The notes beneath the pieces were generated by a model. It was not told where the DNA came from and searched no databases. It worked only from the letters and a program-made list of their open reading frames with translations. This document shows positions 7,973 through 15,701 of a stretch of DNA of 41,924 nt, in pieces. Source of the stretch: Bacillota bacterium (GTDB taxonomy: Bacteria > Vulcanimicrobiota > SpSt-956 > JAKJGF01). Position numbers and translations under genes: made by a program. The first letter of the stretch is position 1; every line of letters starts with the position of its first letter. Where the stretch lies: contig JAKJGF010000011.1 in assembly GCA_022704525.1 (NCBI GenBank), forward strand, positions 1 to 41,924. The letters are read 5' to 3'.

Positions 7973-10771
7973 TTTCTCCCTGATTGCCTCCAGAACCTTT
8001 TCTGCAGTAAAGGGATATTCCCTTACCCATACACCTGTAGCATCATATATGGCAGTAGCTATGGCAGGGGCGGCTCCGTTTGTGGCAATCTCGGAAATAG
8101 ATTTGCCTCCGAAGGGTCCTAATTTTTCATCTACAAAAACAAGTTCTGAACGGAAATCTTCCGGTATATCATTTATAGTGGGGACCTTGTAATCCAGAAA
8201 ATTAGGATTGAGACACTTACCTTTTTCATCAAAGATCATTTGTTCATAAAGGGTATGACCTATACTTTTAATGACTGCTCCATACATTTGTCCCAGAGCA
8301 AGATCTGGATTTATTGGTGTGCCACAGTCCTGATAGGCGTGGAATGCTTTGACTTTAACAGTTCCAGTCAGTTCATTTACCTCTACCTTCGCAAAATGAG
8401 CTCCATAGGGAATAGGAGATTCTTCTGTTGTAAAGGTACCTGTTGCAATAATCTGGCCCGTTCCTTTTCCGCTCTGAGTTAACTGAGCAAGTTTTGTATA
8501 AGTAAGTTCTCCATCATCACTTACGACTTTACCAGGATAGTCAAGTGTTAATTTATCAACGGAAACATTTAAGATCTTTGCAGATTCTTCAAGAATTTTT
8601 TTCTTCATATTAAGAGCAGCATTATATGCAGCTGCCCCTGTAAAGTAAGTTCCACTTGAAGCATAGGAACCTACATCAAAAGGAGTTACATCTGTGTCTC
8701 CTGCTTTTACTGCTACTTTATCTTGATCTACCATCAATATTTCTGCCACTACTTTAACAGCTACAGTATCAAGGCCTGTACCCAGATCGGCACCACCTAT
8801 GCAGAGGAAAAAAGTTCCATCTCCCAGCATATAAATAGACGCATTAGCTGCATCAATACCCGGTAAACCCGATCCCTGCTGGATAATTGCAAAACCCTTT
8901 CCGATTTTCAGATAAGGAGCAGTTCCATCTTCTTTTTCTCCCCATCTTATTGAAAAATCTCCTCTATCCAGACAATCACTGAGAGCACAGCTGGTTACCT
9001 GTTGAGGAATTCCTTCCTGTCCTTCACCAAGGCATTTTAATATGTCAAGACGATCACCTGTACGGACGTGGTTGAGTCTTATAAAGGTTAGATAGTTGAT
9101 CTTCAGCGCAGTTGCAGTTTCTGCTAAAGCAGTCTGAAGGGCAAAGGCCCCTGAAGGTGCACCATAACCCTGGTATGCACCGGCAATAATATTATTGGTA
9201 TAATAAACCGTGACATCATAAGACATATTTTTACATCTCAGAAGAGGTAGTGTCTTGGAACATGCATTCATAGGAACAGTAAGACAGTGAGGTCCATAAG
9301 CTCCTGTATCTGCCTGGACTTTCATATCCACTGCAGTAATCTGCCCCTGCTTATTTGCCCCTACTTTAACATTTATTATAGTGGGGTGACGTGTTCTTGA
9401 AGCAATAAACTCTTCTTCTCTTGTGAAACGGTGATATACCGGTTTTCCGGTTTGAAGTGTTATATAGGAGGAGAGTTCTTCCATAACTACATCCTGCTTT
9501 GCTCCGAAGCCACCTCCGACTCGTTCTTTAATTACATGAATCTTTATTTCCGGATAGCCTGTAGCTCTCGATACGATTCTTCTTAAATGAAAAGGTACCT
9601 GTGTGGAAGCTCTTATGACTAATCTGTCACCTTCCATATAAGTATAAACTACATGGGGTTCCAGGGGAGTGCATTGTATATGACCTGTTCTGTAAGTTCT
9701 TTCTATTATTACATCTGCCTCTTTGAAGCCTTTTTCTATATCACCTATTCCACCTTTATTTGAGGCAGCAATGTTTTTCGCAAGATCCTGTCCTATATGA
9801 AAACAATACTCTGAAGTTGTTTCATCATGGATCTGAACAGAAGGTTCATTTATAGCCTGTTCCAGTGAAAGAATGGCAGGTAAAATTTCATATTCGACCT
9901 TAATTTTATTTAAAGCTTCCATGGCAATTTCTTCTGAAGTAGCAGCTACAGCAGCCACTCTGTCACCTACAAACCTCATCTTTTTATTAATAATTCTTCT
10001 GTCATAAGGTGAGGGTTCGGGATAGCACTGGCCTGATGAACCATAAAGAGTGTGAGGACAGTTTTCATGGGTCAGGATAAATTCTACTCCTTCTATTTTC
10101 TCCGCGTCACTTACATCAATACTTTTTATTATGGCATGGGCATGAGGGCTTCTAAGGACTTTTACATAAAGTGTATTGGGATTTATCATATCTTCAACAA
10201 AACTGGGATTTGAACAGACAAGTTGTTGTCCGTCCACTTTACGTGTGGATTTCCCTACAAGTCTTAAATCACTCCTGAAAGCAGGATATTCTTTTTTATA
10301 GTTTTCATCGCCTTTTATACGTTTTGAAGCTACTTCTATGGCATCAAAGATCTGTTTATATCCAGTACATCGGCAGATAATTCCGGAAAAAGCATCTTTA
10401 ATATCTTCTTCTGTGGGTTCACTTTTACGCTGGAGGAGTTCATAGGCAGCTACCAGCATTGCAGGAGTACAATAACCACATTGAACTATTCCTGTGTCAA
10501 GAAAGGCTTCCTGTATAGGATGAAGTTTATTTTTTTGAGAAAGACACTCAGAGGTTTTGATTTCGTGACCATCGATCTGTGGTGCCAGAAGCTGACAGGA
10601 GTTTACAACCTTACCATCCAGTAATATTGCACAGACTCCACATGTGCCCTCTCCATCACATCCATTTTTTACCGATAGTATTCCATAACGGCGTAACAGA
10701 TGGAGTACTCTTTCTCCCGGAGCAGTATCAAAAATTCGTTTTTTTCCATTAATGGTTACACTTATTCTCAT
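7964..10771 (-). CDS. xdhD: XdhD-like molybdenum hydroxylase, fused [2Fe-2S] and molybdopterin subunit
   Basis: A 935-aa cytoplasmic oxidoreductase of the xanthine dehydrogenase family, expected to hydroxylate a purine (hypoxanthine or xanthine) with electrons passing to Fe-S clusters and the FAD subunit. Residues 1-150 are the ferredoxin part, with C38, C44, C47, C59 for one cluster and C98, C101, C133, C135 for the other, all present. Residues about 170-935 are the molybdopterin part with RVGGGFGAKQDVVMEE, GAYQGYGAP and GPFGGKSISEIATNG (probable catalytic Glu about 894). The fusion order and the Gln in GAYQGYG, where xanthine dehydrogenases usually have Arg, match E. coli XdhD and the selenium-dependent subgroup. 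Its ATG overlaps the FAD-subunit stop (ATGA). Cofactor maturation genes are not in the window. Confidence 0.92.
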   Translation of the reverse strand: MRISVTINGKKRIFDTAPGERVLHLLRRYGILSVKNGCDGEGTCGVCAILLDGKVVNSCQLLAPQIDGHEIKTSECLSQKNKLHPIQEAFLDTGIVQCGYCTPAMLVAAYELLQRKSEPTEEDIKDAFSGIICRCTGYKQIFDAIEVASKRIKGDENYKKEYPAFRSDLRLVGKSTRKVDGQQLVCSNPSFVEDMINPNTLYVKVLRSPHAHAIIKSIDVSDAEKIEGVEFILTHENCPHTLYGSSGQCYPEPSPYDRRIINKKMRFVGDRVAAVAATSEEIAMEALNKIKVEYEILPAILSLEQAINEPSVQIHDETTSEYCFHIGQDLAKNIAASNKGGIGDIEKGFKEADVIIERTYRTGHIQCTPLEPHVVYTYMEGDRLVIRASTQVPFHLRRIVSRATGYPEIKIHVIKERVGGGFGAKQDVVMEELSSYITLQTGKPVYHRFTREEEFIASRTRHPTIINVKVGANKQGQITAVDMKVQADTGAYGPHCLTVPMNACSKTLPLLRCKNMSYDVTVYYTNNIIAGAYQGYGAPSGAFALQTALAETATALKINYLTFIRLNHVRTGDRLDILKCLGEGQEGIPQQVTSCALSDCLDRGDFSIRWGEKEDGTAPYLKIGKGFAIIQQGSGLPGIDAANASIYMLGDGTFFLCIGGADLGTGLDTVAVKVVAEILMVDQDKVAVKAGDTDVTPFDVGSYASSGTYFTGAAAYNAALNMKKKILEESAKILNVSVDKLTLDYPGKVVSDDGELTYTKLAQLTQSGKGTGQIIATGTFTTEESPIPYGAHFAKVEVNELTGTVKVKAFHAYQDCGTPINPDLALGQMYGAVIKSIGHTLYEQMIFDEKGKCLNPNFLDYKVPTINDIPEDFRSELVFVDEKLGPFGGKSISEIATNGAAPAIATAIYDATGVWVREYPFTAEKVLEAIREKKT

Positions 10772-11622
10772 AAGATTATCCCTCCTTTTTGAGCCACTTC
10801 ATAGAGAGCCTGTATAACAAGACCTCCTGCAAGTTCTTTTTTAAACCATGCCTTACCTCTGATGTCATCAATTGGATGTATCTGTTTTTCCAGGTGTTCT
10901 CTCAATTTTTGAGCATACTGATGGAGTTTTCCGTTAAATTCCTCACCAATGAGAAATTTTTCTATTTCCATTATTCTTAAAGGAGTTGCAGCGACTCCTC
11001 CAAGAGCCAATCTTGCATCTTTGCAGATACCTCCTTCCAGTTCTATTCCCAGACATACATTGATCAGAGCCAGATCATTCGAAGTCCTTGTATAACGGCA
11101 TATGGCAATATGGAAATCCTTACGAAAGGGAATAGTAATTTTAGTTATAAGGTATTTTTCTTTTTTACGTATGTGTTCTAGTACTGATTCCTCATGTTTT
11201 ACATCTTCTGACGAGTAAACCTCTAGGGTGGCATCCATTGCCATTAGTATGGGGATCATGTCTGAACAGGATTTACATGCTGCAATATTTCCTCCTATGG
11301 TTGCCATATTTCTTATGTGTCTGTTTTTTACATTTGAAGCGGCTGTTTTTAGCATATTAAAAGGCTCTTCATTTAATAATGGACTATCAATAAGTTCCTG
11401 TAAAGTTACTGCAGGATAAATAATCAGGTTCTTCTCTTCTTTCTTTATACCGGTCAGGCCGAGTCTGGCAATACTGATAAGACCGGAAATATGCTGTGCA
11501 GTTTTCGGATAGCCTCGGGCATTTATTTCAGTTCCTCCTGCTATAAAGCTGTAATGAGGCTGATCTGCCTTGATTCGCAGAGCATCAGCCACAGTAGTAG
11601 GTATGTAATATTCTTGAATCAT
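10768..11622 (-). CDS. FAD-binding subunit of the molybdenum hydroxylase (YgfM-like)
   Basis: A 284-aa FAD subunit that passes electrons from the Fe-S clusters of the downstream XdhD-like subunit. Features of the CO-dehydrogenase/xanthine-dehydrogenase medium subunit: FIAGGTEINARG near residue 27 and IRNMATIGGNIAACKSCSDM near 103-122, both flavin-contact loops, then a C-terminal domain with LALGGVAATPLRIMEIEKFL. Stop and downstream start overlap by four bases, so the two subunits are translationally coupled, as with ygfM-xdhD in E. coli. The ATG at 11622 has AGGAGGT seven bases upstream. This ribosome binding site and start are the second copy of a tandem duplication, the first copy opening a nine-codon leader frame. 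Confidence 0.93.
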   Translation of the reverse strand: MIQEYYIPTTVADALRIKADQPHYSFIAGGTEINARGYPKTAQHISGLISIARLGLTGIKKEEKNLIIYPAVTLQELIDSPLLNEEPFNMLKTAASNVKNRHIRNMATIGGNIAACKSCSDMIPILMAMDATLEVYSSEDVKHEESVLEHIRKKEKYLITKITIPFRKDFHIAICRYTRTSNDLALINVCLGIELEGGICKDARLALGGVAATPLRIMEIEKFLIGEEFNGKLHQYAQKLREHLEKQIHPIDDIRGKAWFKKELAGGLVIQALYEVAQKGGIIL

Positions 11623-11648
11623 ATTTTTACCTCCTGATTTTGCATCAT
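11619..11648 (-). CDS. Nine-codon leader frame from a duplicated ribosome binding site
   Basis: CAGGAGG-CAAAAATATGATG is followed, 26 bases later, by CAGGAGG-TAAAAATATGATT. The first copy starts a frame reading MMQNQEVKI, whose TGA stop overlaps the ATG of the FAD-subunit gene. It could be translated and coupled to the downstream gene, or be an accident of duplication. Only the layout is certain. Confidence 0.4.
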   Translation of the reverse strand: MMQNQEVKI

Positions 11649-11763
11649 ATTTTTGCCTCCTGATTATTACTTTACTTTATTATTTTACTTTGAAAAGGGA
11701 ATTTCCTTCTGGTTTATAGTCTTTATTTTTGAAAGCACTTGATTTTAAGGATTTTTTTACTTG

Positions 11764-11987
11764 GTACCGCAACAGGAAAGTTAGTATCCATCTCACAAGT
11801 CTGCCCCTGTCCGGGCTCTTACGCAAAATCTATGATCCTGTTACAATGAAATCTGTTATTACAGAATATACAGTTTTGTATTTATTTAAGTTATAATTTT
11901 CTCCTTTGACGGCATATCTTTTGCTCCAGAGCCCGGACAGAGACAGGTGTATATGTTTTTTGGATACTTTTTTACCTGTTGCGGTAC
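11764..11987. mobile_element. MITE family A, copy 2 (complete)
   Basis: A 224-bp non-coding element. The 27-bp ends are inverted copies (left GTACCGCAACAGG..., right ...CCTGTTGCGGTAC), and an inner inverted repeat CCTGTCCGGGCTCT / AGAGCCCGGACAG lets most of the element fold into one long hairpin. The 11649-11763 stretch before it shows no gene. No transposase is encoded, so it would need one in trans. Confidence 0.88.
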
Positions 11988-12071
11988 TCAGGATTCCCTT
12001 TTTTCTTTTAATGAAACAGTGGGAATATCTGTGTGTATGCCAGCGAATATCTATTGTCAGTTTGCGATTTT

Positions 12072-12710
12072 TTAATCAGATATGGTACGTCTTAAACTAT
12101 AAGTCCAGTTCCCACTTTTAAGTATCTTCAGAAATTCCTGCATATTGTTGAATTCCATTGTTTCTATATACCATATACCGGTTGATCTGGTGCTATGGCT
12201 GTCTGATGCTATGATAGATGGTATGTTCAGTTTTTTTGCAAGAGCCAGAGAAAGTTCTGTATCCTGAGAGTTGAAATTCGACGAATCGATTTCCAGGGCA
12301 TGAAATTTTTTTAGTATGTCTTCAGGAATCAGCATTTTATGGCAGAATCTGAAAGGATGAGCAAGAACAAAGGCGCAACCGGCAGGTTCAAATCTGTCCA
12401 GAACTTCTTCTATTCTGATTTTCCAGTCGGGCCGATAGGTTTCCGGCAATCCGTATACCAGTATATCATGAGTATCATATCTGGAAGAATTATAATAATT
12501 TCTGACTGTAATTTCAACACCGTTCAGTATTAATATATCAGGATATTTCTTTTGTAATTCTGTAAGTTCTTCTTTTTCCCAGGTATAATAGTGTTCTGTT
12601 ATGACAATTGCATTTAAGCCCCTCTTTATAGCCATTTGTGCCATTTCCTCAGGGCTTTGTTCAGAACAACCGGAATATTTACTTGTATGACAGTGAATAT
12701 CTACTCTCAT
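12072..12710 (-). CDS. PHP-domain metal-dependent phosphoesterase
   Basis: A 212-aa PHP-fold protein. The metal-ligand motifs are in order: HCHTSKYSG near residue 6, ITEHYY near 37-42, GVEITV near 63-68, LAHPFRF near 115-121, and the closing ASDSHSTR near 168. PHP proteins hydrolyse phosphoester or phosphate groups (histidinol phosphate, nucleotides, polymerase proofreading), and the substrate here cannot be told. The start follows the stop of the lytic transglycosylase gene by two bases with no own ribosome binding site, so translation is probably coupled. The pairing of a PHP enzyme with a transglycosylase is unusual. Its 3' end lies 85 bp from a MITE. Confidence 0.88.
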   Translation of the reverse strand: MRVDIHCHTSKYSGCSEQSPEEMAQMAIKRGLNAIVITEHYYTWEKEELTELQKKYPDILILNGVEITVRNYYNSSRYDTHDILVYGLPETYRPDWKIRIEEVLDRFEPAGCAFVLAHPFRFCHKMLIPEDILKKFHALEIDSSNFNSQDTELSLALAKKLNIPSIIASDSHSTRSTGIWYIETMEFNNMQEFLKILKSGNWTYSLRRTISD

Positions 12711-12712
12711 TA

Positions 12713-13471
12713 CTAATATGATGATGCCGAATTGGCAAGATCAAGTATTTTAATCGGATACTCTGCCATCTGATAATATTTACTCGTGGCATAAGAACCG
12801 CCGTAAATATCCAGTATGGCTTTATAAAGAGGTGAGGAACCGGGTTTGTCTGGCAGGACAAGATTGGTCCACACTCTCGGATCTTTTCCACCCAGTATAC
12901 AGTAGTTCATAGCTCTAAGCACTGTGGCTCCTCCTCCGTTATAAGCGGCAAGTGTTAATATCCACTGCTGATATATTGTAGGATAACCATAGTTAAGATA
13001 GAAATTATTAACTCTTAGGGCCCAGGGTTTATTATGATACAGCTCCAGAGGATGAAGTATTACATTATGTTTGATTTTTAATATTTTAATTGCTGCAGCA
13101 AGATTTTTTTCTGGTATGAGTCTTTCATCAGTAGGACTGAGTGAAAGACCCTGTTCTTGAGCTTCTCTTTTCCCAATCTGCATCAGTCCTGCATATCCAG
13201 AATTACTTACAGCATCAGGACGAAAACTGCTTTCCACTGCAATAGTGGCTTTAATTAAAATTGGTGATATGGGAAGTTCATAGTTATTCCAGTTATCATT
13301 TATAGCCTGAACTATTGTCAGATTATAATAATTTTCTTTTGCTCCATATCCCCAGCTGGTATTTATATATGAAGCGATTGCTACATCATAAGAAGAAGGT
13401 TCACCATATACAGGTAGAATGATAAGAGTGGTAAAGACTATTAAAAGAGACAGAGACAAAAAATATCGCAT
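12713..13471 (-). CDS. Exported lytic transglycosylase (SLT domain)
   Basis: A 252-aa protein that should cleave peptidoglycan glycan strands outside the cytoplasmic membrane. Residues 1-23 are a clear signal peptide (FLSLSLLIVFTTLIILPVYG). The SLT domain follows from about 65 with catalytic Glu80 in AVESSFRPDAVS, then GYAGLMQIGKREAQ, and AAYNGGGATVLRAM near 170-190, the three hallmarks of family-1 lytic transglycosylases. Upstream 13472-13738 shows only AT-rich sequence and no gene I can support. AAAGG lies eleven bases before the ATG. It leads a two-gene unit with the PHP gene. Confidence 0.9.
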   Translation of the reverse strand: MRYFLSLSLLIVFTTLIILPVYGEPSSYDVAIASYINTSWGYGAKENYYNLTIVQAINDNWNNYELPISPILIKATIAVESSFRPDAVSNSGYAGLMQIGKREAQEQGLSLSPTDERLIPEKNLAAAIKILKIKHNVILHPLELYHNKPWALRVNNFYLNYGYPTIYQQWILTLAAYNGGGATVLRAMNYCILGGKDPRVWTNLVLPDKPGSSPLYKAILDIYGGSYATSKYYQMAEYPIKILDLANSASSY

Positions 13472-13738
13472 AATACTTGGAACCTTTCTATATTCGTGTA
13501 TGTAATATAATGATTGATGCTCTGTGTAAGGGTATTAAATAAAAAAAGGTGATAGTATATATACGACATAATTTTTTTTTATCCTGCAAAATTATTCAAA
13601 TAAATTGTTTCTTCCGGTTCTGTAATAGTGATACCCTTAATTGTTGTAGACTTTTACTATAGAAAGGTCTATAATAATTATAAAAAAGTAAATATAGTAT
13701 ATTTCATAACCTGGCAAAAATAAAGGCCTGACAAAATT

Positions 13739-14338
13739 TTAATTTTCTCTTATAAGCTCAAAGAAATCCATAATTGACTCATTAAGATTTCTCCAGGGGA
13801 AGTAATATCTTTTAGTTTTGTCTGTGATTTTAAATCTGTTTTTCAGTATTTTTTCTGGGTCTCCATCAACTGTTTCGAGAAGTTCTTCTTCCATTGCAAA
13901 AAAGTTTTCAATTTTTTTAAAAGTTGAAAAGTCCTTTTCGGTTTTCTGTATATTCTGATTTTGTTTTGAAATTGAGGAGAATCTGAATTCAAAAATTCTT
14001 TCAAAAGAAATATGCCTATTGGTTTCTTTGTTTTTAATTGATATAATAAGGATTTCAGTGGAATTGGAAAACCAGTTCTGTATCATAAATACCAGACGGG
14101 CATCGCCTTCACAGAAGATAATATCATCAGGATACATATTTTCTTCCATCCATGTTATAAGATTATGAGCTGTTCTGTTTAAATCATTTTCAGTTGAAGG
14201 AGGATTATTCCATAAATCCTGTAAAACAGGAGGTAAATAACGTATGTCAAATACATTATATTTTTTAATGACTTCTTTTATCTGTTCTTCTGATAAAGGA
14301 AATTGGCTGAGAACAAAGAGAGATGGATTTTTGTACAT
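13739..14338 (-). CDS. Csx20-like CRISPR ancillary protein (possible ring nuclease)
   Basis: A 199-aa soluble protein. The first half resembles the Csx20 family as I know it: LFVLSQFPLSEEQIKEVIKK, RYLPPVLQDLWNNPP, a helix ending ITWMEENMYPDD, then IIFCEGDARLVFMIQNWF and a strand, with KNKETNRHISFERIFEFRF after it. Csx20 is a small CARF-superfamily protein linked to type III CRISPR systems and thought to break down cyclic oligoadenylates. The C-terminal 80 residues are charged and unassigned. I start at the ATG at 14338 (GGAGAGG eight bases upstream); reading further upstream would translate the MITE. No Cas gene or CRISPR array is in the window, so it is an orphan here. The match is by eye and needs a profile search. 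Confidence 0.5.
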   Translation of the reverse strand: MYKNPSLFVLSQFPLSEEQIKEVIKKYNVFDIRYLPPVLQDLWNNPPSTENDLNRTAHNLITWMEENMYPDDIIFCEGDARLVFMIQNWFSNSTEILIISIKNKETNRHISFERIFEFRFSSISKQNQNIQKTEKDFSTFKKIENFFAMEEELLETVDGDPEKILKNRFKITDKTKRYYFPWRNLNESIMDFFELIREN

Positions 14339-14370
14339 ATTATTATCCTCTCCACTGTTATATTCTTCTA

Positions 14371-14603
14371 AGTACGGCAACAGGTAAGTTAGTATCCATC
14401 TCACAGGTCTGTCCCTGTCCGGGCTCTTACGCAAAATCTATGATCCTGTTACAATGAAATCTGTTATTACAGAATATACAGTTTTGCATTTATTTAAGTT
14501 ATAACTTTCTCCTTTGACGGCATATCTTTTGCTCCAGAGCCCGGACAGGGACAGGTATGTATATTTAAAATTTTTTGGATACTTTTTTACCTGGAGCGGT
14601 ACT
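14371..14603. mobile_element. MITE family A, copy 3 (complete)
   Basis: A 233-bp full copy with 27-bp terminal inverted repeats (AGTACGGCAACAGGTAAG at the left, TTACCTGGAGCGGTACT at the right, some mismatches) and the 19-bp inner inverted repeat around CTGTCCCTGTCCGGGCTCT. It ends 33 bp before the start of the Csx20-like gene, so that gene's -35 region would lie inside the element. Confidence 0.88.
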
Positions 14604-14697
14604 AAGGAAATCTTATTCCTTTTATTATTTTATATTTTCTATAATTCTTTTTTTTTAAGAGTTTTCCTTTAATGTTTTAGAAATAATCATTATTAGC

Positions 14698-14726
14698 TTG
14701 TCACATTTGATTTTATGTAGTATAAT
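14698..14726 (+). promoter_or_regulatory. Promoter of lgt, close to its start codon
   Basis: TTGTCA (14698-14703) and TATAAT (14721-14726) are 17 bases apart. Only eight bases separate the -10 from the lgt ATG at 14735, so the transcript would start at or within two bases of the start codon. Confidence 0.7.
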
Positions 14727-14734
14727 CCACTATT

Positions 14735-15475
14735 ATGCATAGGGTTCTCTTTCATGTCGGTTCATTATCTGTATATTCTTACGGATTTATGATTGCTCTG
14801 GGTTTGATTTTTGCTCTTTTTATCGGAATAAAATACGGTAAAGACAGAGGTATTAATTCTGACCAGATTATTCTTCTGGTAATTTGTACTTTTTTTTCAG
14901 GTGTTATAGGATCAAGAATTTTATATATTATACTTAATTATACCCATTATGCCGGAGACCCTCTGAGAACTCTCAATATAAGAACCGGTGGATTGGCCTG
15001 GCATGGAGGTGTAATTGGGGGTCTTATCTTTATTATCTGGTTTTCAAAAAAGATGAAGCTGTCTTTATGGGATATGATGGATATTGGTGTAATATGCGGA
15101 ATATTGGGCCTTGCTTTTGGGAGAATAGGATGTTTCCTCAATGGATGTTGCTATGGAAAGATTTCTTCTGTTCCCTGGGCAGTTGTTTTCCCAAATCTTG
15201 GTAGATTTCCCAGACATCCGACTCAGATATATGAATGTATTCTGGATATAATAGTACTTTTAGTGCTTTTGTATATCTGGAAAAGACATAGATTTTCAGG
15301 TGAAGTTTTTTGTTATTTTACGGGTCTTTACTCTGTTGTTCGTTTTATTGTAGAATTTTTCAGGGATGGATCAAATCCAATTTTAATAGGATTAAACCTT
15401 GCCCAGCTGACCAGTTTGATTATAATCTTTTTTACTTTACTCTTATACAGAAAACTTTATTCTTCCATGTTCTGA
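14735..15475 (+). CDS. lgt: Prolipoprotein diacylglyceryl transferase
   Basis: A 246-aa inner-membrane enzyme that transfers diacylglycerol from phosphatidylglycerol to the lipobox cysteine of prolipoproteins, the first step of lipoprotein maturation. Several membrane segments and the family landmarks are present: YSYGFMIALGLIFAL near residue 11, GGLAWHGGVIGGL near 87-99, the Lgt signature AFGRIGCFLNGCCYGK near 127-142, HPTQIYE near 162-168, and RFIVEFFRDGSNP near 205. No ribosome binding site precedes the ATG; the promoter lies so close that the mRNA is probably leaderless. A likely client is the PQQ-repeat lipoprotein encoded at 20596-23904. Confidence 0.96.
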   Translation: MHRVLFHVGSLSVYSYGFMIALGLIFALFIGIKYGKDRGINSDQIILLVICTFFSGVIGSRILYIILNYTHYAGDPLRTLNIRTGGLAWHGGVIGGLIFIIWFSKKMKLSLWDMMDIGVICGILGLAFGRIGCFLNGCCYGKISSVPWAVVFPNLGRFPRHPTQIYECILDIIVLLVLLYIWKRHRFSGEVFCYFTGLYSVVRFIVEFFRDGSNPILIGLNLAQLTSLIIIFFTLLLYRKLYSSMF

Positions 15476-15624
15476 TGTATATCTATTCTTCTTTGTAAGC
15501 TTTCTTCTGCTTCCTTAATAATTTGCAGAAAATTTTTGTTTTAAATATTTTTTTCATCTTCTGGCAGAAAAGCTATATCTATAGCCTTTGGTTCCTCTTT
15601 TTTTGTTAAAAAATCGTTAAATTT
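15457..15624 (-). pseudogene. Possible decayed small ORF past lgt
   Basis: In one minus frame the sequence reads KFNDFLTKKEEPKAIDIAFL then PEDEKNI, a TAA, and then, still in frame, NFLQIIKEAEESLQRRID and IHQNMEE to a stop inside the lgt 3' end. The composition is protein-like on both sides of the single stop, but there is no start codon or ribosome binding site. It could be a relic of a small gene or chance. Confidence 0.3.
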
Positions 15625-15701
15625 TTAGTAATTTATAGGCATAAGTATTTTCATTATTATTAAATTATTGGCTTCAGTAAAAATAAACTTTATGTTTAAA
15701 G

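Noticed and set aside
11906..12121. 71-codon plus-strand frame starting in MITE copy 2
   Set aside because: It runs from MITE sequence into the antisense of the PHP gene, with no ribosome binding site or recognisable protein.
13472..13738. Gene in the space between the transglycosylase and the Csx20-like gene
   Set aside because: All frames are short and AT-driven, with no ribosome binding site; nothing can be supported.
14339..14434. Upstream extension of the Csx20-like gene
   Set aside because: Its first part is translated MITE end; a good ribosome binding site fits the ATG at 14338.
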